From Patescibacteria group bacterium (lineage in GTDB: Bacteria; Patescibacteriota; Patescibacteriia; XYB2-FULL-38-15), in NCBI GenBank assembly GCA_018818855.1, contig JAHIRI010000080.1, positions 1-5,501 on the forward strand: 5,501 nt of DNA, in the 5' to 3' direction. Shown here in pieces: positions 1 to 4,771 of this stretch. Below the pieces are notes generated by a model. It was given only the letters and a program-made list of their open reading frames with translations. It had not been told where the DNA came from and did no database searches. The position numbers were made by a program, and so were the translations under genes. Numbering within the stretch: the first letter of the stretch is position 1; each line of letters begins with the position of its first letter.

Positions 1-891
1 AAACGCCGCCCAATCGTCTTCGGCGAACGGATCTTCAATGGAAATAATTGGATATTTCACCAACAATTTTTTGTACCATGCCAAAAGTTCGGCGCTTTTT
101 AACTTTTTCTCGCGGCCATTGATCTTCAATTTATAAATCCCTTTTTCATAAAAACTTGAAGCTGCTACGTCCATCCCGATTTTCACTTTTCCGGTATAGC
201 CGGCTTTTTTGATTGCTTCGCAAATTAAATCTAATGCTTTTTCATTTGACGGCAAGCGCGGAGCAAAACCGCCTTCATCCCCCACTCCGGTTTCGTAACC
301 TTTCTTTTTTAACAAACTTTTTAAAGTATGAAAAATTTCTGAACCAGCGCGCAGACGTTCGTGAAAATTTGAAAACTTCACGGGCAAAATCATAAATTCT
401 TGCGGATCAAGTCCGCTGTCCGCATGCTTTCCGCCGTTTACGATATTCATCATCGGCACGGGCAAAGTAAATTTTTTATTATTCACCAGCCCGCCGAGAT
501 ATTCATATAATTCTACTCCGCCCGCCGCTGCAGCCGCCCGAGCAAAGGCGATTGACACTCCCAAAATGGCGTTCGCCCCGAGTCGCGATTTATTTTTTGT
601 TCCATCAAGTTCAATTAAAAACTCATCCAGCTGCCGCTGATTTAAATTTTTTCCGACCACCGAACTCGCGATTGTTTGATTAACATTTCTGACAGCTTTT
701 AAAACTCCTTTTCCGCCATATCTTCTTTTATCGCCGTCGCGAAGTTCCAAAGCTTCGTGGATTCCGGTCGAGGCGCCGCTTGGAACCGAAGCAACTCCCA
801 CGCCGCCGTTAACTTTTAATTCTACCTCAACTGTCGGATTCCCGCGTGAATCCAAAATTTCCCTCGCATAAATCGATTTGATAGTCGCCAT
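1..891 (-). CDS. eno: Enolase (2-phosphoglycerate dehydratase), C-terminus outside the window
   Basis: Cytosolic glycolytic enzyme that interconverts 2-phosphoglycerate and phosphoenolpyruvate using Mg2+. The minus-strand frame begins at ATG 891-889 and is open to the window edge, giving 297 residues of a family normally near 420-430, so roughly the last 130 residues are missing. Seen: N-terminal AREILDSRGNPTVEVEL (9-25), the SGASTG loop (38-43, S41 being the usual second-metal ligand), KSRLGANAILGVS (101-113), GGKHAD with H156, QEFMI with E165, GDEGGFAP with E206, GMDVAASSFY with metal ligand D241, and SIEDPF with E286. The third metal ligand and the catalytic lysine fall beyond the edge. 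It is the last visible gene of a five-gene minus-strand run, 11 bases after the HD-domain gene. No Shine-Dalgarno sequence precedes the ATG; translational coupling or leader-independent initiation is inferred. Identification is secure. Confidence 0.97.
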   Translation of the reverse strand, partial: MATIKSIYAREILDSRGNPTVEVELKVNGGVGVASVPSGASTGIHEALELRDGDKRRYGGKGVLKAVRNVNQTIASSVVGKNLNQRQLDEFLIELDGTKNKSRLGANAILGVSIAFARAAAAAGGVELYEYLGGLVNNKKFTLPVPMMNIVNGGKHADSGLDPQEFMILPVKFSNFHERLRAGSEIFHTLKSLLKKKGYETGVGDEGGFAPRLPSNEKALDLICEAIKKAGYTGKVKIGMDVAASSFYEKGIYKLKINGREKKLKSAELLAWYKKLLVKYPIISIEDPFAEDDWAAF

Positions 892-902
892 AATTTTAAA
901 AA

Positions 903-1907
903 TTACTTTTCAAATTTAATAAAATATTCTTTTGGTTTTAATTCTTCGGGAAGTGCCGCCGCCCAAGCTGCGTCAACTTCGGAAACTCTTTTTAATTTTT
1001 CTCCATCCCGAAAAAATGGATCAACAGCGCGCGATTTGCACAAAACTCTTTGATCAAAATCATTTAGATTATTTTCTGCCCCAACTTCATTGTTCATCCG
1101 CGCAAAAAGTAATTTTAATTTTTCATCATCCAAATGGCTTTTTATTTTTACAATCACCTCATCATCTGTCGTAAAAAGATCACCTCTCTTCAAATATCCT
1201 TTTTCTAGCGCGTATTTTAAACAATCGCCGACTGATGCAAACATCCTGGCCGGACTAAACGAAGCGTAGTATTCTCTATTTATTTTAGAAAACAAATCAA
1301 CATACTTTTTTGCTGTTTCAAAATTATCAAAAAACCAAACATTATTTTCCGCGCGCAAGTGTTCTAAAAAATTTTCTGCTGTCTTATTGTCCATCACTCC
1401 AATATCCACACCATCTCGCAAAAAATAATCAATTCTATCGGCGCAAAGATCTGGCGAATTTTTTTCTTTCAAGGGAAAATTTTTATCGTCTAAAATATAA
1501 TCAACATCCAAACTATATTTTAAAATAATTTCCGGAAGATCAGAATTTTTTACAAACGCCCCAAAAACATCATCTTGATGACTTTGTTTCGCCGCCTCTT
1601 CTCCGTCACGCAGCACATAATCAACACCATGAGAAAAAACCGCATGGGAAACATCATGCAAAAGGCCAGCAATTTGTTCTTCGGATGATGCACCGTATTT
1701 CCGGAGCAGAAGAAATACTCCGACCGAATGTTCAAAGCGGCTAACCGGTCCACCCGGAAAACCGCCAGCCGGAACAATCGCATAACCGGGTAAATATCCG
1801 AACTGGTCAATTCCTTTTAATCTTTGAAGCGCCGGGCTCGCCAAAAGTTCCAAGATAACCGGCTCGGAAATTTCTGTCTCGCCGTAAATTCTATCTTTAT
1901 ATTTCAT
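903..1907 (-). CDS. HD-domain phosphohydrolase, dGTPase/SAMHD1-like
   Basis: A 334-residue soluble protein of the HD superfamily, nearest in motif order to dGTPase/SAMHD1-type enzymes, which remove the triphosphate from dNTPs. Seen: RFEHSVG with H60, LLHDVSHAVFSH (82-93) with H84, D85, H88 and H93, SHQDD with H110, and ADRIDYFLRD with D157. H60, H84-D85 and D157 form the classical H...HD...D metal site, and the extra histidines sit where SAMHD1 has its active-site histidines. The N-terminal RIYGETEISEPVILELLASPALQRLKGI-type segment (about 6-33) is also typical. The start is supported by the Shine-Dalgarno sequence GGGGGAGGT at 1922-1914, six bases from the ATG. It follows the DUF4230 gene by 18 bases and precedes eno by 11, so co-transcription is likely. 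The true substrate cannot be read from sequence; other nucleotides are possible. Confidence 0.88.
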   Translation of the reverse strand: MKYKDRIYGETEISEPVILELLASPALQRLKGIDQFGYLPGYAIVPAGGFPGGPVSRFEHSVGVFLLLRKYGASSEEQIAGLLHDVSHAVFSHGVDYVLRDGEEAAKQSHQDDVFGAFVKNSDLPEIILKYSLDVDYILDDKNFPLKEKNSPDLCADRIDYFLRDGVDIGVMDNKTAENFLEHLRAENNVWFFDNFETAKKYVDLFSKINREYYASFSPARMFASVGDCLKYALEKGYLKRGDLFTTDDEVIVKIKSHLDDEKLKLLFARMNNEVGAENNLNDFDQRVLCKSRAVDPFFRDGEKLKRVSEVDAAWAAALPEELKPKEYFIKFEK

Positions 1908-1913
1908 AAACTT

Positions 1914-1922
1914 ACCTCCCCC
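1914..1922 (-). promoter_or_regulatory. Strong Shine-Dalgarno sequence of the HD-domain gene
   Basis: On the minus strand GGGGGAGGT lies six bases before the ATG at 1907. It stands out because the other genes of this run (159-residue protein, membrane protein, DUF4230 protein, enolase) have no recognisable Shine-Dalgarno sequence. This suggests independent, efficient ribosome loading on this cistron. Confidence 0.8.
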
Positions 1923-1925
1923 ATT

Positions 1926-2528
1926 TTATTGTTCTGTCCCCACGCGAACTGAAACCTCTACAACTTTATCTTTAACAAAAAATTCTACCAATCTTTTAAT
2001 TTCTTCCTGCGCTTTGGTGTTCGCGGCCACGAGCATCTCCGGCGTTGTAGCGTTTTTTTCCGCTTGCTTTATCATTTCTGCCACGGCTTGATTGTACCCG
2101 TCGTCATTCTCAAAAATTCTTTTCAAAACTCCCTGCTTATTTTCTAAATTTATATCTCCAACAATTCTTGAATTAAAAATTTCCGCGGCCGGGATTGAAA
2201 CCGTAATTTTTTCCGCCTCCACTCTAACATCTTCTTCGCCAAGTTTTGCCAAATCTACTCCAAGATTCACTTCAGTAATTCCGTAAGCCTGAATCGCCTG
2301 ACCCCAAAGAAGATCATGCCAAAAACTTTCAGAACTATTTGTAATTTTTATGTTTTCATTATAAACAAAACTCTGTGTCACCAAAAATCCCCGGTCGCGA
2401 AGTGCCGACAAAATTACTTGGCTCGTCACGCGCGGTTCAGCGACTCGTTTCGTCCCCCACCAACCGGCAATGATACCAAGCGCTAAAATCACTATGGCGA
2501 CTCCGGCATACGTAAAAATTTTTTTCAT
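1926..2528 (-). CDS. DUF4230 family protein, membrane-anchored
   Basis: A 200-residue protein with an N-terminal hydrophobic segment (about 6-24, after MKKIF) that acts as a membrane anchor or uncleaved signal; the rest is predicted to lie outside the membrane. The body matches my recollection of the DUF4230 pattern: strand-rich stretches ending in ITEVNLGVDLAKL (84-96), then ITVSIPAAEIFNSRI (108-122), then a long alanine- and charge-rich helix (about 145-185) of the type AEKNA...AANTKAQEEIKRLVEFF. The function of DUF4230 is unknown. The ATG at 2528 lies five bases after the stop of the 104-residue membrane protein, with no Shine-Dalgarno sequence, so translational coupling is likely. Family assignment is from motif memory, not a profile search. 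Confidence 0.78.
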   Translation of the reverse strand: MKKIFTYAGVAIVILALGIIAGWWGTKRVAEPRVTSQVILSALRDRGFLVTQSFVYNENIKITNSSESFWHDLLWGQAIQAYGITEVNLGVDLAKLGEEDVRVEAEKITVSIPAAEIFNSRIVGDINLENKQGVLKRIFENDDGYNQAVAEMIKQAEKNATTPEMLVAANTKAQEEIKRLVEFFVKDKVVEVSVRVGTEQ

Positions 2529-2533
2529 AAACT

Positions 2534-2848
2534 TTATAAAACAAAATTAGCGATAAAACCGATAATCAATCCGCCCAAAACTCCAATGCCTACAATCGGA
2601 ACGTAAACTCGCGTAATTATTGCCGATGGCAAACTAAGACCCAAACCCAAAATTACGCCAGACAAAGCCGGATGAATTCCAAGGTTTACAATCGGCACTA
2701 AAAACCCGAGAATGAAACGATCGATAAAAGCACTAGCAAATGCTTCCCACTTTTTTCTCTTATCTTCAAATTTTATCGGAAGCATTACCAAAACATCAAC
2801 AACACCAAATGCTAAACCACAAATTAAACCTAAGGTTAAGGCAGACAT
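2534..2848 (-). CDS. Small integral membrane protein of unknown function
   Basis: A 104-residue, glycine-rich, very hydrophobic protein with four likely membrane helices: about 4-24, 36-55, 60-77 and 82-103. The only strongly charged stretch is the loop after helix 1 (KFEDKRKKWE, 26-35), which by the positive-inside rule is probably cytoplasmic, placing both termini inside the cytoplasm or at its boundary depending on packing. The segment LSLPSAIITRVYVPIVGIG (71-89) resembles a conserved part of uncharacterised bacterial small membrane proteins, but I cannot name a family. It starts three bases after the stop of the upstream 159-residue protein and ends five bases before the DUF4230 ATG, so it is almost certainly co-expressed with both. 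No enzymatic motif is visible. Confidence 0.8.
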   Translation of the reverse strand: MSALTLGLICGLAFGVVDVLVMLPIKFEDKRKKWEAFASAFIDRFILGFLVPIVNLGIHPALSGVILGLGLSLPSAIITRVYVPIVGIGVLGGLIIGFIANFVL

Positions 2849-2851
2849 AGA

Positions 2852-3331
2852 TTATTCAACTTCTGCAAAAAGCACGACGTAATTTTTTCCGTAAGCCTTG
2901 GCGCAAGCAGGGCAAGTTGTATAAGAAAAATATAATTTTTTTAAAATTTTATTTTTTGATTTTACATATTCCACCATTTCTTTTGCCCACTTGCCGGCGT
3001 TCTGATACGGCCCTTCAAAAACTTTTGTTAAGAATGTTCCGGAAAGAGTCGCCATTTTTGCGCCAGGTACTTCATGCGTGGCATCAATATAAATATCTGC
3101 ACCCCAGGACGATTTTTCGTCGGTTAACATTAACTGCTCTCCCTTGGCTCCCGCCTTTTCAATCAAGGCCATGTTTTTAACAATTTTTTTACCCATGTTC
3201 AATGGAATGTGTAAAAAACTTGTCACGTGATCTTTGACAAATAACTTATTTTCCCACCTGATTTCTTTTTCCTGCCACGGTTCCGGATTAAACGGTTCGC
3301 AACAGCCGGTTCGTTGGACATTTTGTTCCAT
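2852..3331 (-). CDS. Conserved protein with CC and CPAC motifs, possible GyrI-like fold
   Basis: A 159-residue soluble protein. The N-terminus carries adjacent cysteines C10-C11 followed by PFNPEPWQEKEIRW (13-26). The middle has FLHIPLNMGK (39-48), and the C-terminal half has LSGTFLTKVFEGPY (96-109) and YFSYTTCPACAKAYGKN (134-150) with C140 and C143. I recall similar proteins with the same motifs in many bacteria and archaea, usually annotated only as hypothetical or hydrolase. The FEGPY segment with E106, followed by a helix (GKWAKEMVEYV), recalls the GyrI-like small-molecule binding domain, some members of which are hydrolases; this is a suggestion, not a firm call. It is the first protein gene of the five-gene run, 47 bases after the tRNA-Pro, with no Shine-Dalgarno sequence before the ATG. 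No signal peptide or membrane segment is seen. Confidence 0.85.
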   Translation of the reverse strand: MEQNVQRTGCCEPFNPEPWQEKEIRWENKLFVKDHVTSFLHIPLNMGKKIVKNMALIEKAGAKGEQLMLTDEKSSWGADIYIDATHEVPGAKMATLSGTFLTKVFEGPYQNAGKWAKEMVEYVKSKNKILKKLYFSYTTCPACAKAYGKNYVVLFAEVE

Positions 3332-3366
3332 AAAATTTTAGTTAAAAAAGTTTAATATTTTCTTAG

Positions 3367-3462
3367 TCGTGATCTCAGTCGGGGTGCCGGGAATTGAACC
3401 CGGGTTACACCCACCCCAAGGGTGCGTCCTACCGTTAGACTACACCCCGACTGAAATCACGA
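3367..3462 (-). repeat. Inverted repeat extending the tRNA acceptor stem (leader pairs with trailer)
   Basis: Bases 3450-3462 (5' leader of the minus-strand transcript) are complementary to 3379-3367 (the discriminator base plus 3' trailer). Pairing starts with U at -1 against A73 and runs 13 pairs without interruption, with a single G-U wobble in the RNA (3374 with 3455). Together with the seven-pair acceptor stem this makes a continuous 20-pair helix enclosing the tRNA. No T-run follows the trailer side, so it is not a standard intrinsic terminator. A role in processing or stability is inference. Confidence 0.85.
3379..3449 (-). tRNA. tRNA-Pro, anticodon GGG
   Basis: The minus strand folds into a complete 71-nt cloverleaf. 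The acceptor stem is CGGGGTG with CACCCCG, beginning with the C1-G72 pair and A73 discriminator typical of bacterial proline tRNAs. The D arm is GTCT/GGAC with a seven-base loop containing GG, the anticodon stem CACCC/GGGTG is perfect, the loop is TTGGGGT with anticodon GGG (3417-3415), the variable loop has four bases, and the T arm is CCGGG/CCCGG with loop TTCAATT. GGG reads CCC and CCU codons. CCA is not encoded (CTG follows A73), so a CCA-adding enzyme is needed. Sequences on both sides are complementary and extend the acceptor helix. No terminator is seen between this gene and the next coding region, so read-through into it is possible. Confidence 0.96.
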
Positions 3463-3470
3463 TTTATTTT

Positions 3471-3499
3471 AGTATAGATAAAAAAGGGGCCCAACGCAA
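3471..3499 (-). promoter_or_regulatory. Candidate sigma70-type promoter of tRNA-Pro, overlapping the upstream terminator
   Basis: Minus strand: -35 TTGCGT at 3499-3494, a 17-base spacer, -10 TATACT (five of six consensus bases) at 3476-3471. Transcription would start near 3464, about 15 bases before the mature tRNA and almost exactly where the leader/trailer helix begins. The -35 lies inside the 3' arm of the preceding terminator hairpin and the spacer includes its T-run. The spacing and -10 are convincing; the -35 matches only in part. Confidence 0.55.
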
Positions 3500-3512
3500 C
3501 TGCGTCAGGCCC
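3480..3512 (-). terminator. Strong intrinsic terminator of the small GC-rich operon
   Basis: On the minus strand GGGCCTGACGC (3512-3502), tetraloop AGTT, GCGTTGGGCCC (3497-3487) forms an 11-pair stem with two G-U wobbles, followed by C and six Ts (3485-3480). It lies 45 bases past the stop of the second small gene and separates that operon from the tRNA-Pro gene. Confidence 0.9.
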
Positions 3513-3528
3513 GAAACGGACTGCTTTG

Positions 3529-3557
3529 GTTTGTCGGATCCTCCTTGTTCGACAAAC
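3529..3557 (-). promoter_or_regulatory. Hairpin with a Shine-Dalgarno-like sequence in its loop
   Basis: GTTTGTCG (3557-3550) pairs perfectly with CGACAAAC (3536-3529) around a 13-base loop that contains AAGGAGGA (3546-3539). The 5' arm begins at the last base of the TAG stop of the second small gene. No ATG, GTG or TTG lies at a usable distance after the GGAGG, so it does not start a gene. It could be a 3'-UTR regulatory structure or the remnant of a lost third cistron; this is inference. Confidence 0.6.
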
Positions 3558-3721
3558 TAGAAACCGTAGCCGACTCGCTCCGCAAACGACTCGGTGATCC
3601 CCGATTTGACCGAGGACGTCGTCGCGCCCTCCTCTCCTTCCTTCGGAGGAGGACTACTCGCTCGCTGATCGTCGTGCACCACGTCGGTTCCCACCTTCTT
3701 TCTGTCGTCCTGCCCATCCAT
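3557..3721 (-). CDS. Small protein of unknown function, second gene of the GC-rich mini-operon
   Basis: A 54-codon frame starting at ATG 3721 and ending at TAG. I do not recognise the product. It is hydrophilic and probably largely disordered: an acidic/basic N-terminus (MDGQDDRKKV), a PPPKEGEEG stretch at about 25-33, and a short C-terminal segment GITESFAERVGYGF (41-54) that looks the most ordered. There is no signal peptide or membrane helix. The start is chosen because GAAGGAGGT (3736-3728) is exactly six bases upstream; an in-frame ATG at 3727 that overlaps the TGA of the first gene would sit directly against the Shine-Dalgarno sequence and is less likely. Another minus-strand frame (3717 to 3505, 70 arginine-rich codons) is also open here but has poorer spacing (10) and ends inside the terminator stem, so I prefer this frame. 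Codons are GC-rich, unlike the neighbours. Confidence 0.55.
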   Translation of the reverse strand: MDGQDDRKKVGTDVVHDDQRASSPPPKEGEEGATTSSVKSGITESFAERVGYGF

Positions 3722-3723
3722 CG

Positions 3724-3891
3724 TCATACCTCCTTCACCTCCCCGCCGAGACGACGAGTTCCTTTGTTGATGACGTCGGCAAAGAGCGCCCCGAGAAAAT
3801 TCTGCTGTTCCTCCGGGGTCATCTCTCTTCCCCTTGGAACCAGAGCCTTGAGTCCGTCTCTCTCATCTCGCGAACCATTATCTTCCTTCAT
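3724..3891 (-). CDS. Small protein of unknown function, first gene of the GC-rich mini-operon
   Basis: A 55-codon frame from ATG 3891 to TGA 3724, too short for most gene callers. I do not recognise the product. It is charged and soluble; the segment MTPEEQQNFLGALFADVINK (24-43) reads as one amphipathic helix with a classical TPEE helix cap, and the C-terminus is RRLGGEVKEV. The start is supported by AAGGAGGAG (3905-3897) five bases before the ATG. Its last codons supply the Shine-Dalgarno sequence of the next gene, so the two are probably translationally coupled. GC content across 3541-3900 is about 56% by hand count, against roughly 38% in sampled ndk sequence, and codons such as CTC, GTC, GGG and GAG are common, which suggests a different origin or strong constraint. 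Toxin-antitoxin, regulator or ribosome-associated roles are all possible and none is supported. Confidence 0.65.
   Translation of the reverse strand: MKEDNGSRDERDGLKALVPRGREMTPEEQQNFLGALFADVINKGTRRLGGEVKEV
3728..3736 (-). promoter_or_regulatory. Shine-Dalgarno sequence deciding the start of the second small gene
   Basis: GAAGGAGGT on the minus strand is a near-perfect complement of the 16S anti-Shine-Dalgarno sequence. It lies within the last codons of the first small gene and six bases before ATG 3721, favouring that start over the ATG at 3727. Confidence 0.75.
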
Positions 3892-3896
3892 CTTTT

Positions 3897-3905
3897 CTCC
3901 TCCTT
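3897..3905 (-). promoter_or_regulatory. Strong Shine-Dalgarno sequence of the first small gene
   Basis: AAGGAGGAG on the minus strand, five bases before ATG 3891. Together with the one at 3736-3728 it makes this the only place in the window with two such strong sites, the main support that these short frames are translated. Confidence 0.8.
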
Positions 3906-3938
3906 TTGGAAAGTGTTGCGTTAGGCAATTCGGGAAAA

Positions 3939-3970
3939 ATTTTAAATCTTTCCTGAAGCGCCTAAATCAA
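3939..3970 (-). promoter_or_regulatory. Weak candidate promoter of the small GC-rich operon
   Basis: Minus strand: TTGATT (3970-3965), an 18-base spacer, TTTAAA (3946-3941), or with a 20-base spacer TAAAAT (3944-3939). It lies just after the ndk terminator hairpin and upstream of the two small genes, where a promoter is expected. The match to consensus is modest and the boxes are uncertain. Confidence 0.25.
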
Positions 3971-3999
3971 AACCGCTCCGATTTTTGTCGGAGCGGTTT
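3963..3999 (-). terminator. Perfect 12-bp hairpin, probable terminator after ndk
   Basis: AAACCGCTCCGA (minus 3999-3988), loop of six (CAAAAA), TCGGAGCGGTTT (3981-3970), followed by TGATTTA, so the U-run is TTTT then GATTT. It is 132 bases after the ndk stop. The complementary strand has a weaker T-tract (GGTTTATCT), so modest termination in the other direction is possible, but no plus-strand gene is seen. Confidence 0.65.
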
Positions 4000-4131
4000 A
4001 TCTGCTTAATCTATTTGTTTAAACAGAAAAACGTTTCCGACAATTCGGGGTAAAAAACCAGAAAGCAAAATAATTTTTTGAAGTGATTTCCATACATTAA
4101 TATTTTAACACAACAAAAATATCTGTCAAAT
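4000..4131. other. AT-rich 3' untranslated stretch between ndk and its hairpin
   Basis: There is no open frame of note in these 132 bases on either strand. A 10-base perfect palindrome TGTTTAAACA lies at 4016-4025, and CAATTCGGG at 4040-4048 also occurs at 3926-3934. Neither repeat is long enough to carry a claim. No RNA gene is recognised. Confidence 0.5.
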
Positions 4132-4737
4132 TTACTCCATTATCCCGTCAATATTCACATCGTACAGCATTTTCTCCAAGACAAGATTATAATTAAAAAT
4201 TTCATCTTTTTTAAACCAAATCTCAATTTCTTTTTCTGCCTCTTCCACGCTACCGGAAGCATGAATCAAATTTCTGATTGCCCGATCGTCCAAATCGCTC
4301 ATATCATAAGAATCAATGGTGAGATCGCCGCGGATTGTTCCGACATCAGAAGTTAACGGTTCTGTCCCTCCGGTAAGTTTTCTAATAATTCCGACTGCCT
4401 TATTGCCCTGCCAAACCATAGCTATCACCGGTCCGGTCGTCAAATATTTTTTAAGCCGACCGAGCACTGCCCGCCCGCATTCTTCGGGATCTTTAAACGG
4501 CGCCACGAGTCCTTTATTTTGATAAGAAATAATCGATTTTTCTCCAACTTTTCTAATCCAATCCGGATCAACCGTATAATGTTTTACCACGGTCTTTTCG
4601 TCAGGAACAGCCATTTTTAACGCCACGAGCTTTAAGCCGATCCTTTCATAACGACGAATAATTTCCCCGATTAAAGTTCTCTGAATTCCGTCGGGTTTAA
4701 TAATGACAAATGTTCTCTCTTTTTTTGGATGGTCCAT
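4132..4737 (-). CDS. ndk: Nucleoside diphosphate kinase, long form with an insertion
   Basis: Transfers the terminal phosphate between nucleoside tri- and diphosphates through a phosphohistidine, balancing NTP and dNTP pools. The length is 201 residues against about 140-150 for the usual enzyme. Seen: FVIIKPDGIQR (10-20) with K14, the helix IGEIIRRYERIGLKLVALK (23-41), TTGPVIAMVWQG (100-111), R119, T125, VGTIRGD with R136, and NLIHASGS with N156 and the phospho-acceptor H159, followed by EEAEKEIEIWF (165-175). All expected nucleotide-binding and catalytic residues are present. The excess comes mainly from about 35-40 residues between HYT (53-55) and the YLTTGP segment, a smaller insert before H159 (DSYDMSDLDDRAIR), and a C-terminal extension (about 176-201). 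No Shine-Dalgarno sequence precedes the ATG. It has its own promoter and a hairpin downstream. Confidence 0.95.
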   Translation of the reverse strand: MDHPKKERTFVIIKPDGIQRTLIGEIIRRYERIGLKLVALKMAVPDEKTVVKHYTVDPDWIRKVGEKSIISYQNKGLVAPFKDPEECGRAVLGRLKKYLTTGPVIAMVWQGNKAVGIIRKLTGGTEPLTSDVGTIRGDLTIDSYDMSDLDDRAIRNLIHASGSVEEAEKEIEIWFKKDEIFNYNLVLEKMLYDVNIDGIME

Positions 4738-4771
4738 ACTGCCCGTTTAAAAATTTATGAATAATTAAGCA

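Noticed and set aside
932..1174. Plus-strand frames at 213-395, 932-1174, 1310-1528, 2092-2286, 2917-3180, 3369-3560 and 4316-4522, and minus frame 1550-1810
   Set aside because: All lie antisense to or out of frame with well-supported genes or the tRNA, lack Shine-Dalgarno sequences and have no recognisable protein motifs.
3580..3600. GCAAACGAC on the plus strand, as in the tmRNA tag-start region
   Set aside because: Only nine bases match. No tRNA-like 3' end, tag reading frame or flanking pseudoknot features are seen.
3620..3660. CCTCCTC...GAGGAGG inverted repeat, considered as an SRP or other structured RNA
   Set aside because: It is a simple purine/pyrimidine stretch within the second small gene (Pro-Pro-Pro-Lys-Glu-Gly-Glu-Glu codons); no SRP, RNase P or 6S consensus elements are present.
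3379..3905. Genomic island inserted at tRNA-Pro
   Set aside because: The GC-rich block lies upstream of the tRNA 5' end, there is no duplicated tRNA 3' end, and no integrase or transposase is seen.
3545..4009. A 154-codon plus-strand frame starting at TTG, with an N-terminus reminiscent of release factor 1
   Set aside because: It is the codon-aligned antisense of the second small gene, starts at TTG without a Shine-Dalgarno sequence, and runs through the ndk terminator hairpin. The resemblance to PrfA covers only a few residues and the rest is low-complexity Arg/Ser.
3926..4048. CAATTCGGG present twice (3926-3934 and 4040-4048), considered as attachment-site direct repeats
   Set aside because: Nine bases only, no integrase nearby, and the repeats do not flank the GC-rich block or the tRNA 3' end.
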